From JAGQSZ01 sp049647585 (GTDB taxonomy: Bacteria; Actinomycetota; Acidimicrobiia; Acidimicrobiales; Microtrichaceae), in the NCBI GenBank assembly GCA_049647585.1, contig JBARXY010000049.1, positions 124,001 through 188,000 on the forward strand: a DNA stretch of 64,000 nucleotides. Direction: 5' to 3'. Below, one piece after another: positions 17,079-25,926 of the stretch (the stretch's first letter is position 1; every line of letters begins with the position of its first letter). A program made the position numbers and the translations under genes. Under the pieces are notes generated by a model. It ran no database searches. It worked only from the letters and a program-made list of their open reading frames with translations, and had not been told where the DNA came from.

Positions 17079-19139
17079 GTGCAACTGGACCATTGGCGGG
17101 TTTCCGACGGCTATTTCAATACCGGAGGCCAGTGGGTCGCCACCGATGAAGATGTTCGCCGGGCACTTCACGCAAGCCTCGGCGGCAACATCAACAGATC
17201 CGGCGATGATCAGAGTGATATCGCAGCAGACGGTTCCGCCCGCTCTACCGGCGGCGGGCCCGAACTGCTCCCGACATGGTTCGTCAAGCACGGAGACGCA
17301 CCGTCGATAGACGGATCGGCGCTGCTGACCCTGGAGGACGGCAGCGAAGTGATCGCCTCGGACAGACTTCCGCCAGATCTGCCCCTCGGCTCACACCGGT
17401 TGGTTCCCGATGACGGTGGGAGGGTCACCAATCTGTTCGTCGTGCCGACCCGACAGGCCCAGCCATCCCGGGGGTGGGGCTGGGCGAGTCAGCTCTACGC
17501 CACCCGCTCAGCCGGAAGTTGGGGCCACGGCGATCTGGCCGACCTCGGCAGGCTCGCAAATTGGGCGTCGTCGATGGGTGCGGGTCTGGTGGCCCACAAT
17601 CCGCTGGGGTCGAGCCTTCCCCTTCCGAGTCAGGAGCCGTCGCCCTATTTCGGGTCGTCGCGTCGGTTCCTGTCGCTTCTCTATCTGAACGTCGAACGTG
17701 TCGTTGGTGCCGACCGGATCGCTCCGGAATTGGACGGCCTGGCCCGAGCAGGTCGAGGGCTCAACGATGACCGGATGATCGACCGGGACAGGGTCTTCGC
17801 CCTGAAGATGGCCGCAGTCGAGCGGATCTGGGGCGAGATCAGATCCGACCAGCGCGTCGTGTCCATTGTGGGCAATTCCGACCGCTCCCTGATCCGACAC
17901 AGCGTGTTCTGCGCGTTGGCCGAGACCTACGGGGTCGGATGGCCCGCCTGGCCAAGCAGCTTGCGCCACCCCGACTCCCCCGCTGTCGAAGAATTCCGTC
18001 GGGCCAACGCCGACCGGGTCGACTTCTGGTGTTGGGTCCACCTGGAACTGGAGCGGGAACTAGCCGAGGCGTCCAAGGCCGGGGCCGGACTCATGGCGGA
18101 CCTGGCCGTCGGCTTCGATCCTGACGGCTCCGACGCCTGGGCCGACCAGGACTTCTTGGCGCTGGACTGTCGGGTCGGCGCCCCCGGGGACGACTTCAAC
18201 CCGGACGGCCAGGACTGGGGGGTCACCCCATACGTGCCGTGGAAGCTGCGGAACGCCGGCTACGAACCGTGGCTCCGGACGCTGCGGCCCATACTGCGCA
18301 ACTGTGCGGGTCTGCGGATAGATCACGTCATGGGACTGTTCAGACTGTTCTGGATACCGGCCAGCATCGATCCGGCAGACGACCGCGACAGCGGAGCACG
18401 CCAGGTTCGTGTCGACGGGAGCGGATCGGTTCGGGCAATCGGCGCGTACGTCTACCAGTACGGGACCGAGTTGCTGGACCTCGCGTTGATGGAAGCGGCG
18501 AAAGCCGGCGTCTGGCTCGCCGGGGAGGATCTGGGCACCGTCGAGGACGACGTCCGATCCGCCATGAACTCGCGTGGAGTGCTCGGCTACAGGGTCGGCT
18601 GGTTCGAGGACGTCGACCCCTCGAACTGGCCGGTCGACACGGTCGGATCATTGAACACCCATGACCTGGCGACGGTTGCTGGAGTGTGTCAATTGGCCGC
18701 GGGTCTCACTGAGGATGGTCCCGAACCTGACGACGCTGACGAGGACCAAGCAGTCGATGACCGGCCCGTCGATGACAACGATCGGCTACTTGTCGAACGA
18801 CTCGCCCGGCTCGCAGGCATCGGCTCGTCAAACGCGAGCGACCAGACCGCTGCGAGTGTCGACGCCGTGATCCTCGCGGCGCACGAATCGCTCGCAGGCG
18901 CTGGGAGCGCTGTCGTGTTGTCATCCCTGGACGACTCCCAAGCCCTCATCGAGCAGCCGAACCATCCCGGGACGGTCGACGAATTTCCGAACTGGCGCCT
19001 GGCGCTACCGGTCCCAATCGAGGACTTCGACACCACGCTGGCACCCCAGATCGCTGAGGCGATGATCTCTCGCCACAACAGCCACCGACGGGCAGGGGGT
19101 AGCGATGCCTCCGATAGCCTCGGCCCGCAGTCCCTTTGA
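17079..19139 (+). CDS. malQ: 4-alpha-glucanotransferase (amylomaltase, GH77)
   Basis: This 686-residue enzyme matches GH77. The nucleophile block is LRIDHVMGLFRLFWIP, the acid/base block is AGEDLGTVEDDVR, and the late block is LNTHDLATVAG, equivalent to the family's THDLPT. An N-terminal domain of about 110 residues precedes the barrel, as in other actinobacterial MalQ. It transfers maltodextrin segments between acceptors in glycogen and maltose metabolism in the cytoplasm. The GTG start has GACACT 6 bases upstream and no Shine-Dalgarno, fitting a leaderless transcript. The C-terminal end (SLGPQSL) is encoded by the first copy of a 16-bp tandem repeat that continues past the stop. No other glycogen gene is in view. 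Confidence 0.93.
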   Translation: MQLDHWRVSDGYFNTGGQWVATDEDVRRALHASLGGNINRSGDDQSDIAADGSARSTGGGPELLPTWFVKHGDAPSIDGSALLTLEDGSEVIASDRLPPDLPLGSHRLVPDDGGRVTNLFVVPTRQAQPSRGWGWASQLYATRSAGSWGHGDLADLGRLANWASSMGAGLVAHNPLGSSLPLPSQEPSPYFGSSRRFLSLLYLNVERVVGADRIAPELDGLARAGRGLNDDRMIDRDRVFALKMAAVERIWGEIRSDQRVVSIVGNSDRSLIRHSVFCALAETYGVGWPAWPSSLRHPDSPAVEEFRRANADRVDFWCWVHLELERELAEASKAGAGLMADLAVGFDPDGSDAWADQDFLALDCRVGAPGDDFNPDGQDWGVTPYVPWKLRNAGYEPWLRTLRPILRNCAGLRIDHVMGLFRLFWIPASIDPADDRDSGARQVRVDGSGSVRAIGAYVYQYGTELLDLALMEAAKAGVWLAGEDLGTVEDDVRSAMNSRGVLGYRVGWFEDVDPSNWPVDTVGSLNTHDLATVAGVCQLAAGLTEDGPEPDDADEDQAVDDRPVDDNDRLLVERLARLAGIGSSNASDQTAASVDAVILAAHESLAGAGSAVVLSSLDDSQALIEQPNHPGTVDEFPNWRLALPVPIEDFDTTLAPQIAEAMISRHNSHRRAGGSDASDSLGPQSL

Positions 19140-19171
19140 CCCGCAGTCCCTTTGACCCGCAGTCCCTTTGA
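19124..19171. repeat. Three perfect 16-bp tandem repeats spanning the malQ stop codon
   Basis: CCCGCAGTCCCTTTGA occurs three times without gap. The malQ TGA is the last three bases of copy 1. Since 16 is not a multiple of three, copies 2 and 3 are untranslated and fill the gap before the phosphatase gene. Confidence 0.95.
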
Positions 19172-19188
19172 GAAGTCATGAGGCAGAA

Positions 19189-20025
19189 GTGAGCGATCTA
19201 GTGCGGAACGGCCTGTCATCGGTCAGTCCCAAAGCCATCGAACCCCGGATGATCGATGTTCCCGGCATCAAGAACCTGCGAGACGTCGGTGGCCTGATCA
19301 CCGCAGACGGTCGTCGATTGACACAGGGACTGATTCTTCGCTCGGCGCAACTCGGGGCCGAAGATCCGAGGACCCTGGACGGACTGGCGGCGCTGGGACT
19401 CGAGCGGGTCTTCGACCTTCGGACCATCCACGAGACCGAGGCCCTTCCGGACGCAGTGCCTGATGGTGTCGACGTGGTCCACTTGGACGTGCTCGCCGGC
19501 ACATCGGAATCGGTCGCAACCGGCCTTGAAGACCTATTCGAGGACCCCGCCGCCGCAATGGACATACTGCGAGAAGGCAGGGTGGAGCTGCACTACCTCC
19601 ACACCTACAAGGAGTTGGTGCACCTCGATAGCGCGCGGACTTCATACACGTCCCTCTTCACGGAACTTGCGGACGGAAAGGTCTCGCTCTTCCACTGCAC
19701 TGCAGGCAAAGACCGTACGGGGTGGGCCGCGGCGTCGCTCCAGTTGCTGTTGGGTGTTCCGCTGGACTCGGTCATCGCCGATTACCTGGCCAGCAATGGG
19801 CCGACCATGGAGCTGTTCCAGCCGATCCTCGACTCCTTCACAGCGGTTGGCGGTGAACCGGAGCTACTCGCACCGGTGTTCCAGGTCGATGCCGCCTATC
19901 TCAACTCAGCCATGGCGGAAGTTTCGGCTCTGTTCGGTGACATTGACGGCTACTTCAAGGAAGGCCTCGGCCTCGACCGCGACATCACCGACGCACTCCG
20001 CCACAACTTGCTCCAGCCCGGCTGA
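19189..20025 (+). CDS. Tyrosine/phosphoinositide phosphatase, DSP-like (PtpB type)
   Basis: This 278-residue protein has the P-loop HCTAGKDRTGWAAASLQ, that is HCxxGKDRT, which is typical of the PtpB-like family of secreted or cytoplasmic tyrosine and phosphoinositide phosphatases. The N-terminal GIKNLRDVGGL and FDLRTIHETE segments match the family's NFRDxGG and DLR patterns. No signal peptide is visible. The GTG at 19189 has GAGG 5 bases upstream; a TTG at 19168 would add seven residues encoded by the malQ-stop repeat, so I reject it. It follows malQ on the same strand. The substrate is unknown. Confidence 0.87.
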   Translation: MSDLVRNGLSSVSPKAIEPRMIDVPGIKNLRDVGGLITADGRRLTQGLILRSAQLGAEDPRTLDGLAALGLERVFDLRTIHETEALPDAVPDGVDVVHLDVLAGTSESVATGLEDLFEDPAAAMDILREGRVELHYLHTYKELVHLDSARTSYTSLFTELADGKVSLFHCTAGKDRTGWAAASLQLLLGVPLDSVIADYLASNGPTMELFQPILDSFTAVGGEPELLAPVFQVDAAYLNSAMAEVSALFGDIDGYFKEGLGLDRDITDALRHNLLQPG

Positions 20026-20091
20026 TCTACCCACCGCTCAGCACCTGACCGGCACTGCGGCCAACGGGAGAACTCCACAGCCAAAAACGAT

Positions 20092-20123
20092 GAAACCCCT
20101 GAACCCGAAGGTTCAAGGGTTTC
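20092..20123 (-). terminator. Rho-independent terminator for tRNA-Leu
   Basis: A hairpin of GAAACCC and GGGTTTC, with an inner GAAC/GTTC stem and a CTTCGG loop region, is followed on the minus strand by ATCGTTTTTGG. It lies 21 bases past the tRNA 3' end. Confidence 0.85.
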
Positions 20124-20144
20124 CGATGTCTCGCGACATCCAAT

Positions 20145-20230
<86 letters not shown>

Positions 20231-20261
20231 GAGGGGGAGAACTCTACTCGTTCCGTCGATC

Positions 20262-20267
20262 TAATAT
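20262..20267 (+). promoter_or_regulatory. -10 box (TAATAT) before small membrane protein gene
   Basis: TAATAT, close to consensus, ends 7 bases before the ATG at 20275, and there is no Shine-Dalgarno. This is a probable leaderless start. Confidence 0.5.
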
Positions 20268-20274
20268 TGACCAC

Positions 20275-20442
20275 ATGTCCGGCTCAACCGACAACTCGAA
20301 GCGCCGAAGTCCAGCACTGCGAATCCTGATTTTCGTGGTGCTGACCGTCGGTCTTGCGACACTCGTCCGTAAGTGGGCGCTGTCCAAGTCCGACCAGGAG
20401 TTCGAGGCACGCCTTCGGGCAGCCGACGAAGCCAGAGACTGA
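20275..20442 (+). CDS. Small single-span membrane protein, 55 residues
   Basis: This short frame starts with a basic, polar stretch (MSGSTDNSKRRSPALR), then has one hydrophobic helix (ILIFVVLTVGLATLV) and ends in a charged tail (KSDQEFEARLRAADEARD). The positive-inside pattern suggests a cytoplasmic N terminus. A TAATAT box 7 bases before the ATG supports expression. Function is unknown, and it is shorter than many gene finders report. It is divergent from the tRNA-Leu gene and convergent with bcp. Confidence 0.6.
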   Translation: MSGSTDNSKRRSPALRILIFVVLTVGLATLVRKWALSKSDQEFEARLRAADEARD

Positions 20443-20505
20443 CGCGTCATCCCCTTGGGCCTAAGCCGTCCGGTCGATTCCGAACGCCAGGGCTGAAAAC
20501 CCTGA

Positions 20506-20994
20506 TCAGGCTGCTGCGCCGGCCTTCAGGGCGGCCAGCAGCTTCTTGGGGGTGTCCTTCGGGCTGATCTTGTACCAGACCTGTTCGAGCTTGCCCTTCT
20601 CATCCACCAGGAAGGCCGAGCGGATGATTCCCATGTACACCTTGCCGTAGAGCTTCTTCTCACCCCACACGCCGTACTTCTCGGCGATGGCGTGGTCCGG
20701 GTCGGACAACAGCGGAAACTCCAAGCTGTACTTGTTGTCGAAGTTCTCGAGCTTCTCGGGCAGATCGGGGCTGATCCCCAAGATCACGGTGTCGCCGATC
20801 TCGTCGGCGATGTCGCGCAATCCACACGCCTGGGACGTACATCCGGGGGTGTTGGCCTTTGGGTAGAAGAAGATCAGTACCTTGCGACCGGCGAACTCGG
20901 AGAGTCGCACCTTTTCGCCGGCCTGGTTCTTCAGAGTGAAAGCCGGAGCTTTCTTTCCGATGGTCAGTCGATCGTCGACATTGCTTTCAGCCAT
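20506..20994 (-). CDS. bcp: Thioredoxin-dependent thiol peroxidase (Bcp family peroxiredoxin)
   Basis: From the ATG at 20994 this is a 162-residue peroxiredoxin with the Bcp signature NTPGCTSQACGLRD. The peroxidatic Cys lies in TPGCT and the likely resolving Cys five residues later. The core FFYPKA strand and the C-terminal helix LLAALKAGAAA fit. It reduces hydroperoxides using thioredoxin in the cytoplasm. The open frame extends 16 codons upstream, but TACTGT lies exactly 6 bases before the chosen ATG, which favours a leaderless start here. The HU gene lies upstream on the same strand, separated by a hairpin terminator, so this is its own transcription unit. Confidence 0.92.
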   Translation of the reverse strand: MAESNVDDRLTIGKKAPAFTLKNQAGEKVRLSEFAGRKVLIFFYPKANTPGCTSQACGLRDIADEIGDTVILGISPDLPEKLENFDNKYSLEFPLLSDPDHAIAEKYGVWGEKKLYGKVYMGIIRSAFLVDEKGKLEQVWYKISPKDTPKKLLAALKAGAAA

Positions 20995-21000
20995 GCCGTC

Positions 21001-21006
21001 ACAGTA
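21001..21006 (-). promoter_or_regulatory. -10 box (TACTGT) 6 nt before bcp
   Basis: This hexamer is identical to the one before polA. It is spaced 6 bases from the ATG, with no Shine-Dalgarno. Confidence 0.5.
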
Positions 21007-21040
21007 TCCGCAAGCTGTGGCGGCCGACGGCGAACGCGAC

Positions 21041-21069
21041 AAGGGGCCGCCCGGATTGGACGACCCCTT
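21041..21069 (-). terminator. Hairpin terminator downstream of HU gene
   Basis: On the minus strand AAGGGGTCGTCC pairs with GGGCGGCCCCTT over 12 positions (two G-U pairs) around a 5-base loop. The tail after it is short in T, so termination may be weaker. It lies between HU and bcp, which run the same way. Confidence 0.65.
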
Positions 21070-21113
21070 ACCGCACTAGTTCAGCTACAGCGCCGAAGCG
21101 ATGCAGCCCTAGA

Positions 21114-21398
21114 TCACTTGCCTGACTTGGCCCGTGCCTTCAGCTTGGCTCCGGCGCTCACCTTGGCGGCGTTGGATGCTGCAACCTGGAGCGGCTCACC
21201 CGTCTGTGGGTTGCGGCCCATACGGGCTGCGCGCTTGGTCTGCTCGAACTTGAGGAAGCCAGGAATGGTCAGGGCCTCTTTGCCCTTGGCCACGATGTCA
21301 CCAGCGATGCTCTCGAAGGTGTCCAGAACTGCCTGGACGTCCTTCTTGGAAATGTCGGTGCGCTGGGCGATGGTCTCTACGAGTTCTGTCTTGTTCAT
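21114..21398 (-). CDS. hup: HU-family nucleoid DNA-binding protein
   Basis: This 94-residue protein has the HU fold and the arm signature GFLKFEQTKRAARMGRNPQTGEP. It binds DNA as a dimer and bends it. It lacks the long Lys/Ala-rich C-terminal tail seen in many actinobacterial HupB proteins; only a short basic end (KLKARAKSGK) is present. A strong AGGAGGAA precedes the ATG by about 6 bases, one of the clearest Shine-Dalgarno sites in the window. Upstream, TTCACA and TAGTTA spaced by 17 bases could form its promoter (low certainty). It is monocistronic, with a hairpin terminator downstream. Confidence 0.95.
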   Translation of the reverse strand: MNKTELVETIAQRTDISKKDVQAVLDTFESIAGDIVAKGKEALTIPGFLKFEQTKRAARMGRNPQTGEPLQVAASNAAKVSAGAKLKARAKSGK

Positions 21399-21561
21399 GG
21401 ATGTTCCTCCTGATTATCGATCATCTGACGTGCCGACCGATTCCCCAACCAGCGTCGATCGATCGGGACGGCAAATTGCAACCATGTAACTATCACGGAT
21501 TCAGCACGTTGTGAAGCACAAACGTTGAATTCTCGGGGTTTTCTCGAATTGTTCCTCAGGG

Positions 21562-22350
21562 TCATCCAGCGTCGATCGCGGCGCGGAACTCGCCGATCAA
21601 CTCCCCCACGGCTTCGGGCGAACCAGTTTCGAGTACCCGGCGAACGATTGCGGAGCCAACTATTACTCCGTCGGCCTCCTCGCAGACCTCGGCTGCCTGC
21701 TCCGGAGTCGACACTCCAACTCCGACGAGCACCGGCAGGTCCGTGAGCTGTTTAACGCGCTTCGCAATTACTTTCGCGGTGGATGCGAGTGACTCCCGCT
21801 CCCCCGTTATACCCAGCAGGCCCACGGCATAGACGAATCCGCGTGCCCTGGCGACGACGCGTTCGAGTCGCTCATCAGAAGCTGTCGGTGCAGCGAGCAT
21901 GATCGTCTGCACACCGGCGGAGTCCGCCGCCGCGCACCATTCGTCCGCCTCTTCCAGTGGGATGTCAGGGAGGATCGCTCCCGAGATTCCGGCTTCGGTA
22001 AGGGTCTGGGCGAATCGCTCGAAACCGAATCGGTAGACGAGGTTGGCGTAGGTCATGACTGCAAGCGGGGTCTCGAAGTCCAAGCGCGAGACCGCATCGA
22101 TGATCTTCGCAGGGGTAGCGCCGGCGGCGATCGCCATTGCTGACGACTGCTGGATCACCGGACCGTCCATCACGGGGTCCGAGAACGGAATTCCCACTTC
22201 TATCGCGTCGACTCCGGCGCCGACCGCGGCCTGCAGCATCTGCTCCCATCCGGGAAGTCCACCGGTCAAGTACGGGACCATGCACTTGCCACCGGCTGCG
22301 ACCCTGGCGCTGAGCGCGGCCTGGATCGAGGTATCTGACCTGATGTTCAC
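21562..22350 (-). CDS. trpA: Tryptophan synthase alpha chain
   Basis: This 262-residue TIM barrel has the catalytic Glu and Asp region AIEVGIPFSDPVMDGPVIQ and the phosphate-binding end VGVGVSTPEQAAEV...GVIVGSAIV. It cleaves indole-3-glycerol phosphate to indole and glyceraldehyde-3-phosphate; the indole is channelled to TrpB. The GTG start overlaps the trpB stop in GTGA, so the subunits are coupled. It is the last gene of the trpC-F-B-A group. No clear terminator is seen in the 160 bases before hup. Confidence 0.96.
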   Translation of the reverse strand: MNIRSDTSIQAALSARVAAGGKCMVPYLTGGLPGWEQMLQAAVGAGVDAIEVGIPFSDPVMDGPVIQQSSAMAIAAGATPAKIIDAVSRLDFETPLAVMTYANLVYRFGFERFAQTLTEAGISGAILPDIPLEEADEWCAAADSAGVQTIMLAAPTASDERLERVVARARGFVYAVGLLGITGERESLASTAKVIAKRVKQLTDLPVLVGVGVSTPEQAAEVCEEADGVIVGSAIVRRVLETGSPEAVGELIGEFRAAIDAG

Positions 22351-23570
22351 AGCCGGTTCCCCATGATCTCCATCATCTGTGCCACGTCCTTGTCGCCCCG
22401 ACCTGACAGGTTCACAAGCACCGTCTTTCCGGCCAGCGCCTTGTGCTCTCGCACGACCCAGGCGATTGCATGGGCTGATTCCAGGGCCGGGATGATTCCC
22501 TCGGTCTTCGACAGGAGTTCGAACGCGTCGATCACCTCGTCATCGCCTACCGGCTCATAGCGGGCACGGCCCAATTCGTGCAGGTGTGAGTGCTCCGGGC
22601 CGACGCCCGGATAGTCGAGTCCCGCCGAGATCGACTCTGCCTCAAGAACCTGTCCGTATTCGTCCTGGATCAGATACGACTCCATGCCATGGACGATTCC
22701 CGGGACCCCCCTTCCGATTGCCGCCCCGTTGGCCGGCTCCACACCGATCAACTCGACATCAGGGTCCTCCGCGAACCCCGAGAAGATCCCTGCAGCATTC
22801 GACCCGCCGCCCACACAGGCGACTACGACGTCCGGGCGACCGGTGGCGCCATTGCCGCCGAGCACTGCTTCGCACTGAGCCGACGCCTCAATTCCGATGA
22901 CCCGGTGGAACTCCCGGACCATCCACGGATACGGGTGGGGACCCATCACCGAACCCAGGCAGTAGTGCGAATCGGCAACGCTCGACACCCAGTCGCGCAT
23001 CGCCTCGTTCACCGCGTCCTTAAGTGTCCTACTGCCGGAAACTGCAGCGGTCACCTCGGCGCCCAGGAGACGCATCCTGAATACGTTCAGTTCCTGGCGG
23101 GCCATGTCGACCTCGCCCATATAGACCAGACATTCCATGTCCAACAGCGCGGCTGCCGTCGCGGTCGCGACTCCGTGTTGCCCCGCCCCTGTTTCGGCCA
23201 ACAGGCGGTTTTTGCCCATCCGCTTGGCCAGCAGCGCCTGACCCAGGACGTTGTTGATCTTGTGTGACCCGGTGTGATTCAGATCTTCCCGTTTGAGAAG
23301 CAGCCTCAGGCCGAGCTTCTCGCTCAGGCGGGAGCACTCGGTGAGGGGACTAGGTCGGCCTGCGTAGTCTCGAAGCAAGGCGTCCAACTCGGCGCGGAAG
23401 GACTCGTCTGCCCAGGCCTCCCGGAAAGCCACGTCGAGTTCCTGTAGCGCGGGCACCAGCGTCTCGGGCACGAACATGCCTCCGAAACTTCCGAAGCGAC
23501 CGGTCCCAGATGGCTCTCCCATTACGGGATTGTCGAAACTTTCCACTGCTCGTTCAGGTCCTTTCGACAA
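22347..23570 (-). CDS. trpB: Tryptophan synthase beta chain
   Basis: This 407-residue PLP enzyme is recognised by KREDLNHTGSHKINN, with the PLP-binding Lys, and by the glycine-rich phosphate loop CVGGGSNAAGIF. The C-terminal segment LVNLSGRGDKDV is typical. It condenses indole and serine to tryptophan. The start is uncertain: the TTG at 23570 or the GTG at 23546 are both possible, and neither has an ideal ribosome-binding site. A gap of 136 bases separates it from trpF, while it overlaps trpA by 4 bases. Confidence 0.95.
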   Translation of the reverse strand: MSKGPERAVESFDNPVMGEPSGTGRFGSFGGMFVPETLVPALQELDVAFREAWADESFRAELDALLRDYAGRPSPLTECSRLSEKLGLRLLLKREDLNHTGSHKINNVLGQALLAKRMGKNRLLAETGAGQHGVATATAAALLDMECLVYMGEVDMARQELNVFRMRLLGAEVTAAVSGSRTLKDAVNEAMRDWVSSVADSHYCLGSVMGPHPYPWMVREFHRVIGIEASAQCEAVLGGNGATGRPDVVVACVGGGSNAAGIFSGFAEDPDVELIGVEPANGAAIGRGVPGIVHGMESYLIQDEYGQVLEAESISAGLDYPGVGPEHSHLHELGRARYEPVGDDEVIDAFELLSKTEGIIPALESAHAIAWVVREHKALAGKTVLVNLSGRGDKDVAQMMEIMGNRL

Positions 23571-23706
23571 TGCCGCAGCTGTGCCCGACCAGGTTCGGTC
23601 GACCTGTCGGCTCCGCTGTTGGCTCCGGATTCGCCACTCAAGCTAATGGCACTGCAGGGATTGTCCGAAACGGATTCGGCGCGTCGATCCTCGCGCAGCG
23701 CGGTGG

Positions 23707-24402
23707 TCAGAGCCCTGAGTCGGACCAGTCGAAGGGCCCCGGCGTGTCGACGTCCCCGCCGTCACCCGAGGATGCCTGTCGCCTCTCAAGTGCTTCGCCC
23801 GCGAGCTTCGCGTTGCGGATGAACGCCTGCACCTTGCGGGGATCCTTGCGACTTGGATCGCCATCAACTTCGACTCCTGTCGAAACATCAACACCCCACG
23901 GCCGAACCTCGCTGATCCCGACCGCGACGTTGTCCGGAGTCAGCCCGCCGGCCAGGATCAGTCGACGGTTCATCGGCGCACCCTCGGTCAACGACCAATC
24001 GAAAAGCTCACCTGAGCCCGGCGCATGCGAATCGAGTAGCACCGCGTCCGCCCCGTAGTCGTCGACGTGGAGAAGACCCGGATCACCTGCCGCGAAGGCG
24101 ACGATCAGCACCTGTGCATACGGCCGGATCGCATCGGCGTCCTCGGGGGTCTCATGACCATGTAGCTGCGCTCCCCTGAGACCCGCGGACTGAACCGTGT
24201 CGATGACGCTCTTGGTCGACTGGTCCCTAAAAACTCCGACGGTGAGAATCTCCTGGGGCAACCGGCTGGCGATCTCGCGGGCAGCCGTCATCTTGACCTG
24301 ACGCTTCGACGGTGCGAACACAAAACCGATCGCGTCGGCACCGAAGGCTATGGCCATGAGCGCATCTTCTTCGTTGGTTACACCGCAGATCTTGACGAAC
24401 AC
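23707..24402 (-). CDS. trpF: Phosphoribosylanthranilate isomerase
   Basis: This 231-residue enzyme has the catalytic Cys near the N terminus (FVKICGVTNEEDALMA) and the catalytic Asp in AVLLDSHAPGSGELFDW, with the barrel end LAGGLTPDNVAVGI. It performs the Amadori rearrangement of PRA to CdRP in tryptophan synthesis. The C-terminal tail of about 20 residues (ALERRQASSGDGGDVDTPGP) is polar and extra to the fold. Many actinobacteria lack trpF and rely on the dual-function PriA; here a separate trpF exists together with hisA. It is 17 bases downstream of trpC. Confidence 0.93.
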   Translation of the reverse strand: MFVKICGVTNEEDALMAIAFGADAIGFVFAPSKRQVKMTAAREIASRLPQEILTVGVFRDQSTKSVIDTVQSAGLRGAQLHGHETPEDADAIRPYAQVLIVAFAAGDPGLLHVDDYGADAVLLDSHAPGSGELFDWSLTEGAPMNRRLILAGGLTPDNVAVGISEVRPWGVDVSTGVEVDGDPSRKDPRKVQAFIRNAKLAGEALERRQASSGDGGDVDTPGPFDWSDSGL

Positions 24403-24419
24403 CCCGATGACCCTAGTTT

Positions 24420-25214
24420 TCAGAGCGCGGCAGGTAGCGGAACAATGAGATCGGCGAGCGCCGCTCCCGGGTCACCAGCCGTGACCAGATGCTCTCCGAC
24501 AAGCACGGCACTGAACCCGGCCTCCGCCAACGCCAGCGAATCGTGGCGTCCCCGCACGCCGGATTCGGCAACCTTGACCGTCCCGGAGTCCATGTGGGCA
24601 GCGACCCGCACCGCTCGCTGCTGGTCGACCTCGAACGTGACCAGATCACGCTGGTTGACCCCGATGAGATCACCCCGGCTGTGATTAATGGCCCGGTCGA
24701 GTTCAGCCTCGTCGTGGACCTCGATGAGAACGTCCAGACCGACTTCGTGGGCCAGCTGCGAAAAGTCGGCAAGTTCGGAGTCATCGAGCGCCGAAACGAT
24801 GAGCAACACACAATCGGCGCCCATGATCCTGGCGTCGCACACATCGTTCGCACTGACCGTGAAGTCCTTGCGAAGAACAGGAATATCAACCGCTGATCGT
24901 GCCGCAACCAAGTCCTCGGGAGAACCGCCGAAATACTCGACGTCGGTGAGGACCGAAAGGCAACTGGCACCGGCGTCGCGATAGGCCCGAGCCAGATCGC
25001 CGGGGTCGAGACCCGGGAACAGCTCGCCCTTTGAAGGTGACCGGCGTTTCACCTCCGAGATGACGGCGAGTTCCGAACGCCCCAGTAGGGCTTGGCGGAA
25101 TCCCCGGGTCGGTGGGACCGCTCTGGCCTGTTCGATGAGAGCATCGGTAGATCGCGCATCACGGGAAGCGTCGCGACGATGCGCGTCAAGAATCTTGTCC
25201 AGGTAGGTGGCCAT
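24420..25214 (-). CDS. trpC: Indole-3-glycerol phosphate synthase
   Basis: From the ATG at 25214 the enzyme has 264 residues and begins with the family's ATYLDKILDAHRRD helix. The catalytic Lys motif EVKRRSPSKGEL and the strand LRKDFTV are intact, as are NQRDLVTFEVD and the ending AVLVGEHLV. It closes the indole ring from CdRP. The open frame continues 53 codons upstream, but TAGCGT lies 8 bases before this ATG and the extra residues are not family-like. It may therefore have its own promoter, separate from the hisI-trpE-ygfZ unit upstream, although the J-domain gene ends only 70 bases away. Confidence 0.94.
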   Translation of the reverse strand: MATYLDKILDAHRRDASRDARSTDALIEQARAVPPTRGFRQALLGRSELAVISEVKRRSPSKGELFPGLDPGDLARAYRDAGASCLSVLTDVEYFGGSPEDLVAARSAVDIPVLRKDFTVSANDVCDARIMGADCVLLIVSALDDSELADFSQLAHEVGLDVLIEVHDEAELDRAINHSRGDLIGVNQRDLVTFEVDQQRAVRVAAHMDSGTVKVAESGVRGRHDSLALAEAGFSAVLVGEHLVTAGDPGAALADLIVPLPAAL

Positions 25215-25222
25215 CGGTGGGG

Positions 25223-25228
25223 ACGCTA
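25223..25228 (-). promoter_or_regulatory. -10 box (TAGCGT) before trpC
   Basis: TAGCGT ends 8 bases before the trpC ATG without any Shine-Dalgarno, suggesting a near-leaderless transcript that begins the trpCFBA unit. Confidence 0.4.
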
Positions 25229-25284
25229 CAGGCTCATCCGACAGGGACTTATTCGACGGAGGCTGGACCGGCACGGCTTCAATA

Positions 25285-25926
25285 TCAACCGTCGGTAGAC
25301 CCGCGGCGCGAGCGACGGCGACCGGCCTGCTGCTCGACAATCTGGCTCTTGAACAGCGCCACAACCGGCGCACCGACGAACAGGAGCGCCGAGAGAACCA
25401 ACAGGATCAGACCCATCGCAGTAAACTCCCTGATTCCCGTCGGAGCACTGACTGCGAGGAGTGCTACTCCACCGGCAAATGCGCAGGCCGGTGCGGCCAG
25501 CAGCACCTTCGACGGGACGGTCGCCGGGTCACCGGCATCTGGCTCGTAGCGCCAGCTGTCGTCGTCGTCATCGTCGTAATTGGAGTACGGCGTGAAGTCG
25601 GATGACGGTCGGAAGATCCTGGAGCTCTGACTCTTCGCAGTTTCCGATGAGCTGAGATCTGCTCCCCGAGTCGCACTACTACGAGCCGCGGTACTCCGAG
25701 AGGTGGTACTGGAACTGTTGGCGCCCCGGGCATGCAGCGTCAGGTCGTAGTCCGTGCGCCGACCAGGGTCACCCAGGACATGCCACGCCGCATTTATCAG
25801 CCGCATCTGTTCGCCATTGGCCGAGGAGAAATCCGGGTGGTTGACCCTTGCCAGCCGTAGGTACGCCTGACGAATCTGCGCGGTGTCGGAGTCAGGCTCC
25901 ACGCCCAGCACCTGATAGTGGTTCAC
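25285..25926 (-). CDS. Membrane-anchored J-domain protein
   Basis: This 213-residue protein has an N-terminal J domain (about 1-65: NHYQVLGVEPDSDTAQIRQA, with the invariant HPD in ARVNHPDFSS). A long Ser/Thr/Asp-rich linker follows (about 70-140), then two hydrophobic helices (VLLAAPACAFAGGVALLAV and GLILLVLSALLFVGAPVVAL) and a short basic end. It is not DnaJ itself, as the Gly/Phe and zinc-finger regions are missing. J domains stimulate Hsp70 ATPase; this one would recruit DnaK to the membrane. Its GTG overlaps the ygfZ stop as GTGA, so the two are translationally coupled. The client is unknown. Confidence 0.85.
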   Translation of the reverse strand: MNHYQVLGVEPDSDTAQIRQAYLRLARVNHPDFSSANGEQMRLINAAWHVLGDPGRRTDYDLTLHARGANSSSTTSRSTAARSSATRGADLSSSETAKSQSSRIFRPSSDFTPYSNYDDDDDDSWRYEPDAGDPATVPSKVLLAAPACAFAGGVALLAVSAPTGIREFTAMGLILLVLSALLFVGAPVVALFKSQIVEQQAGRRRSRRGSTDG

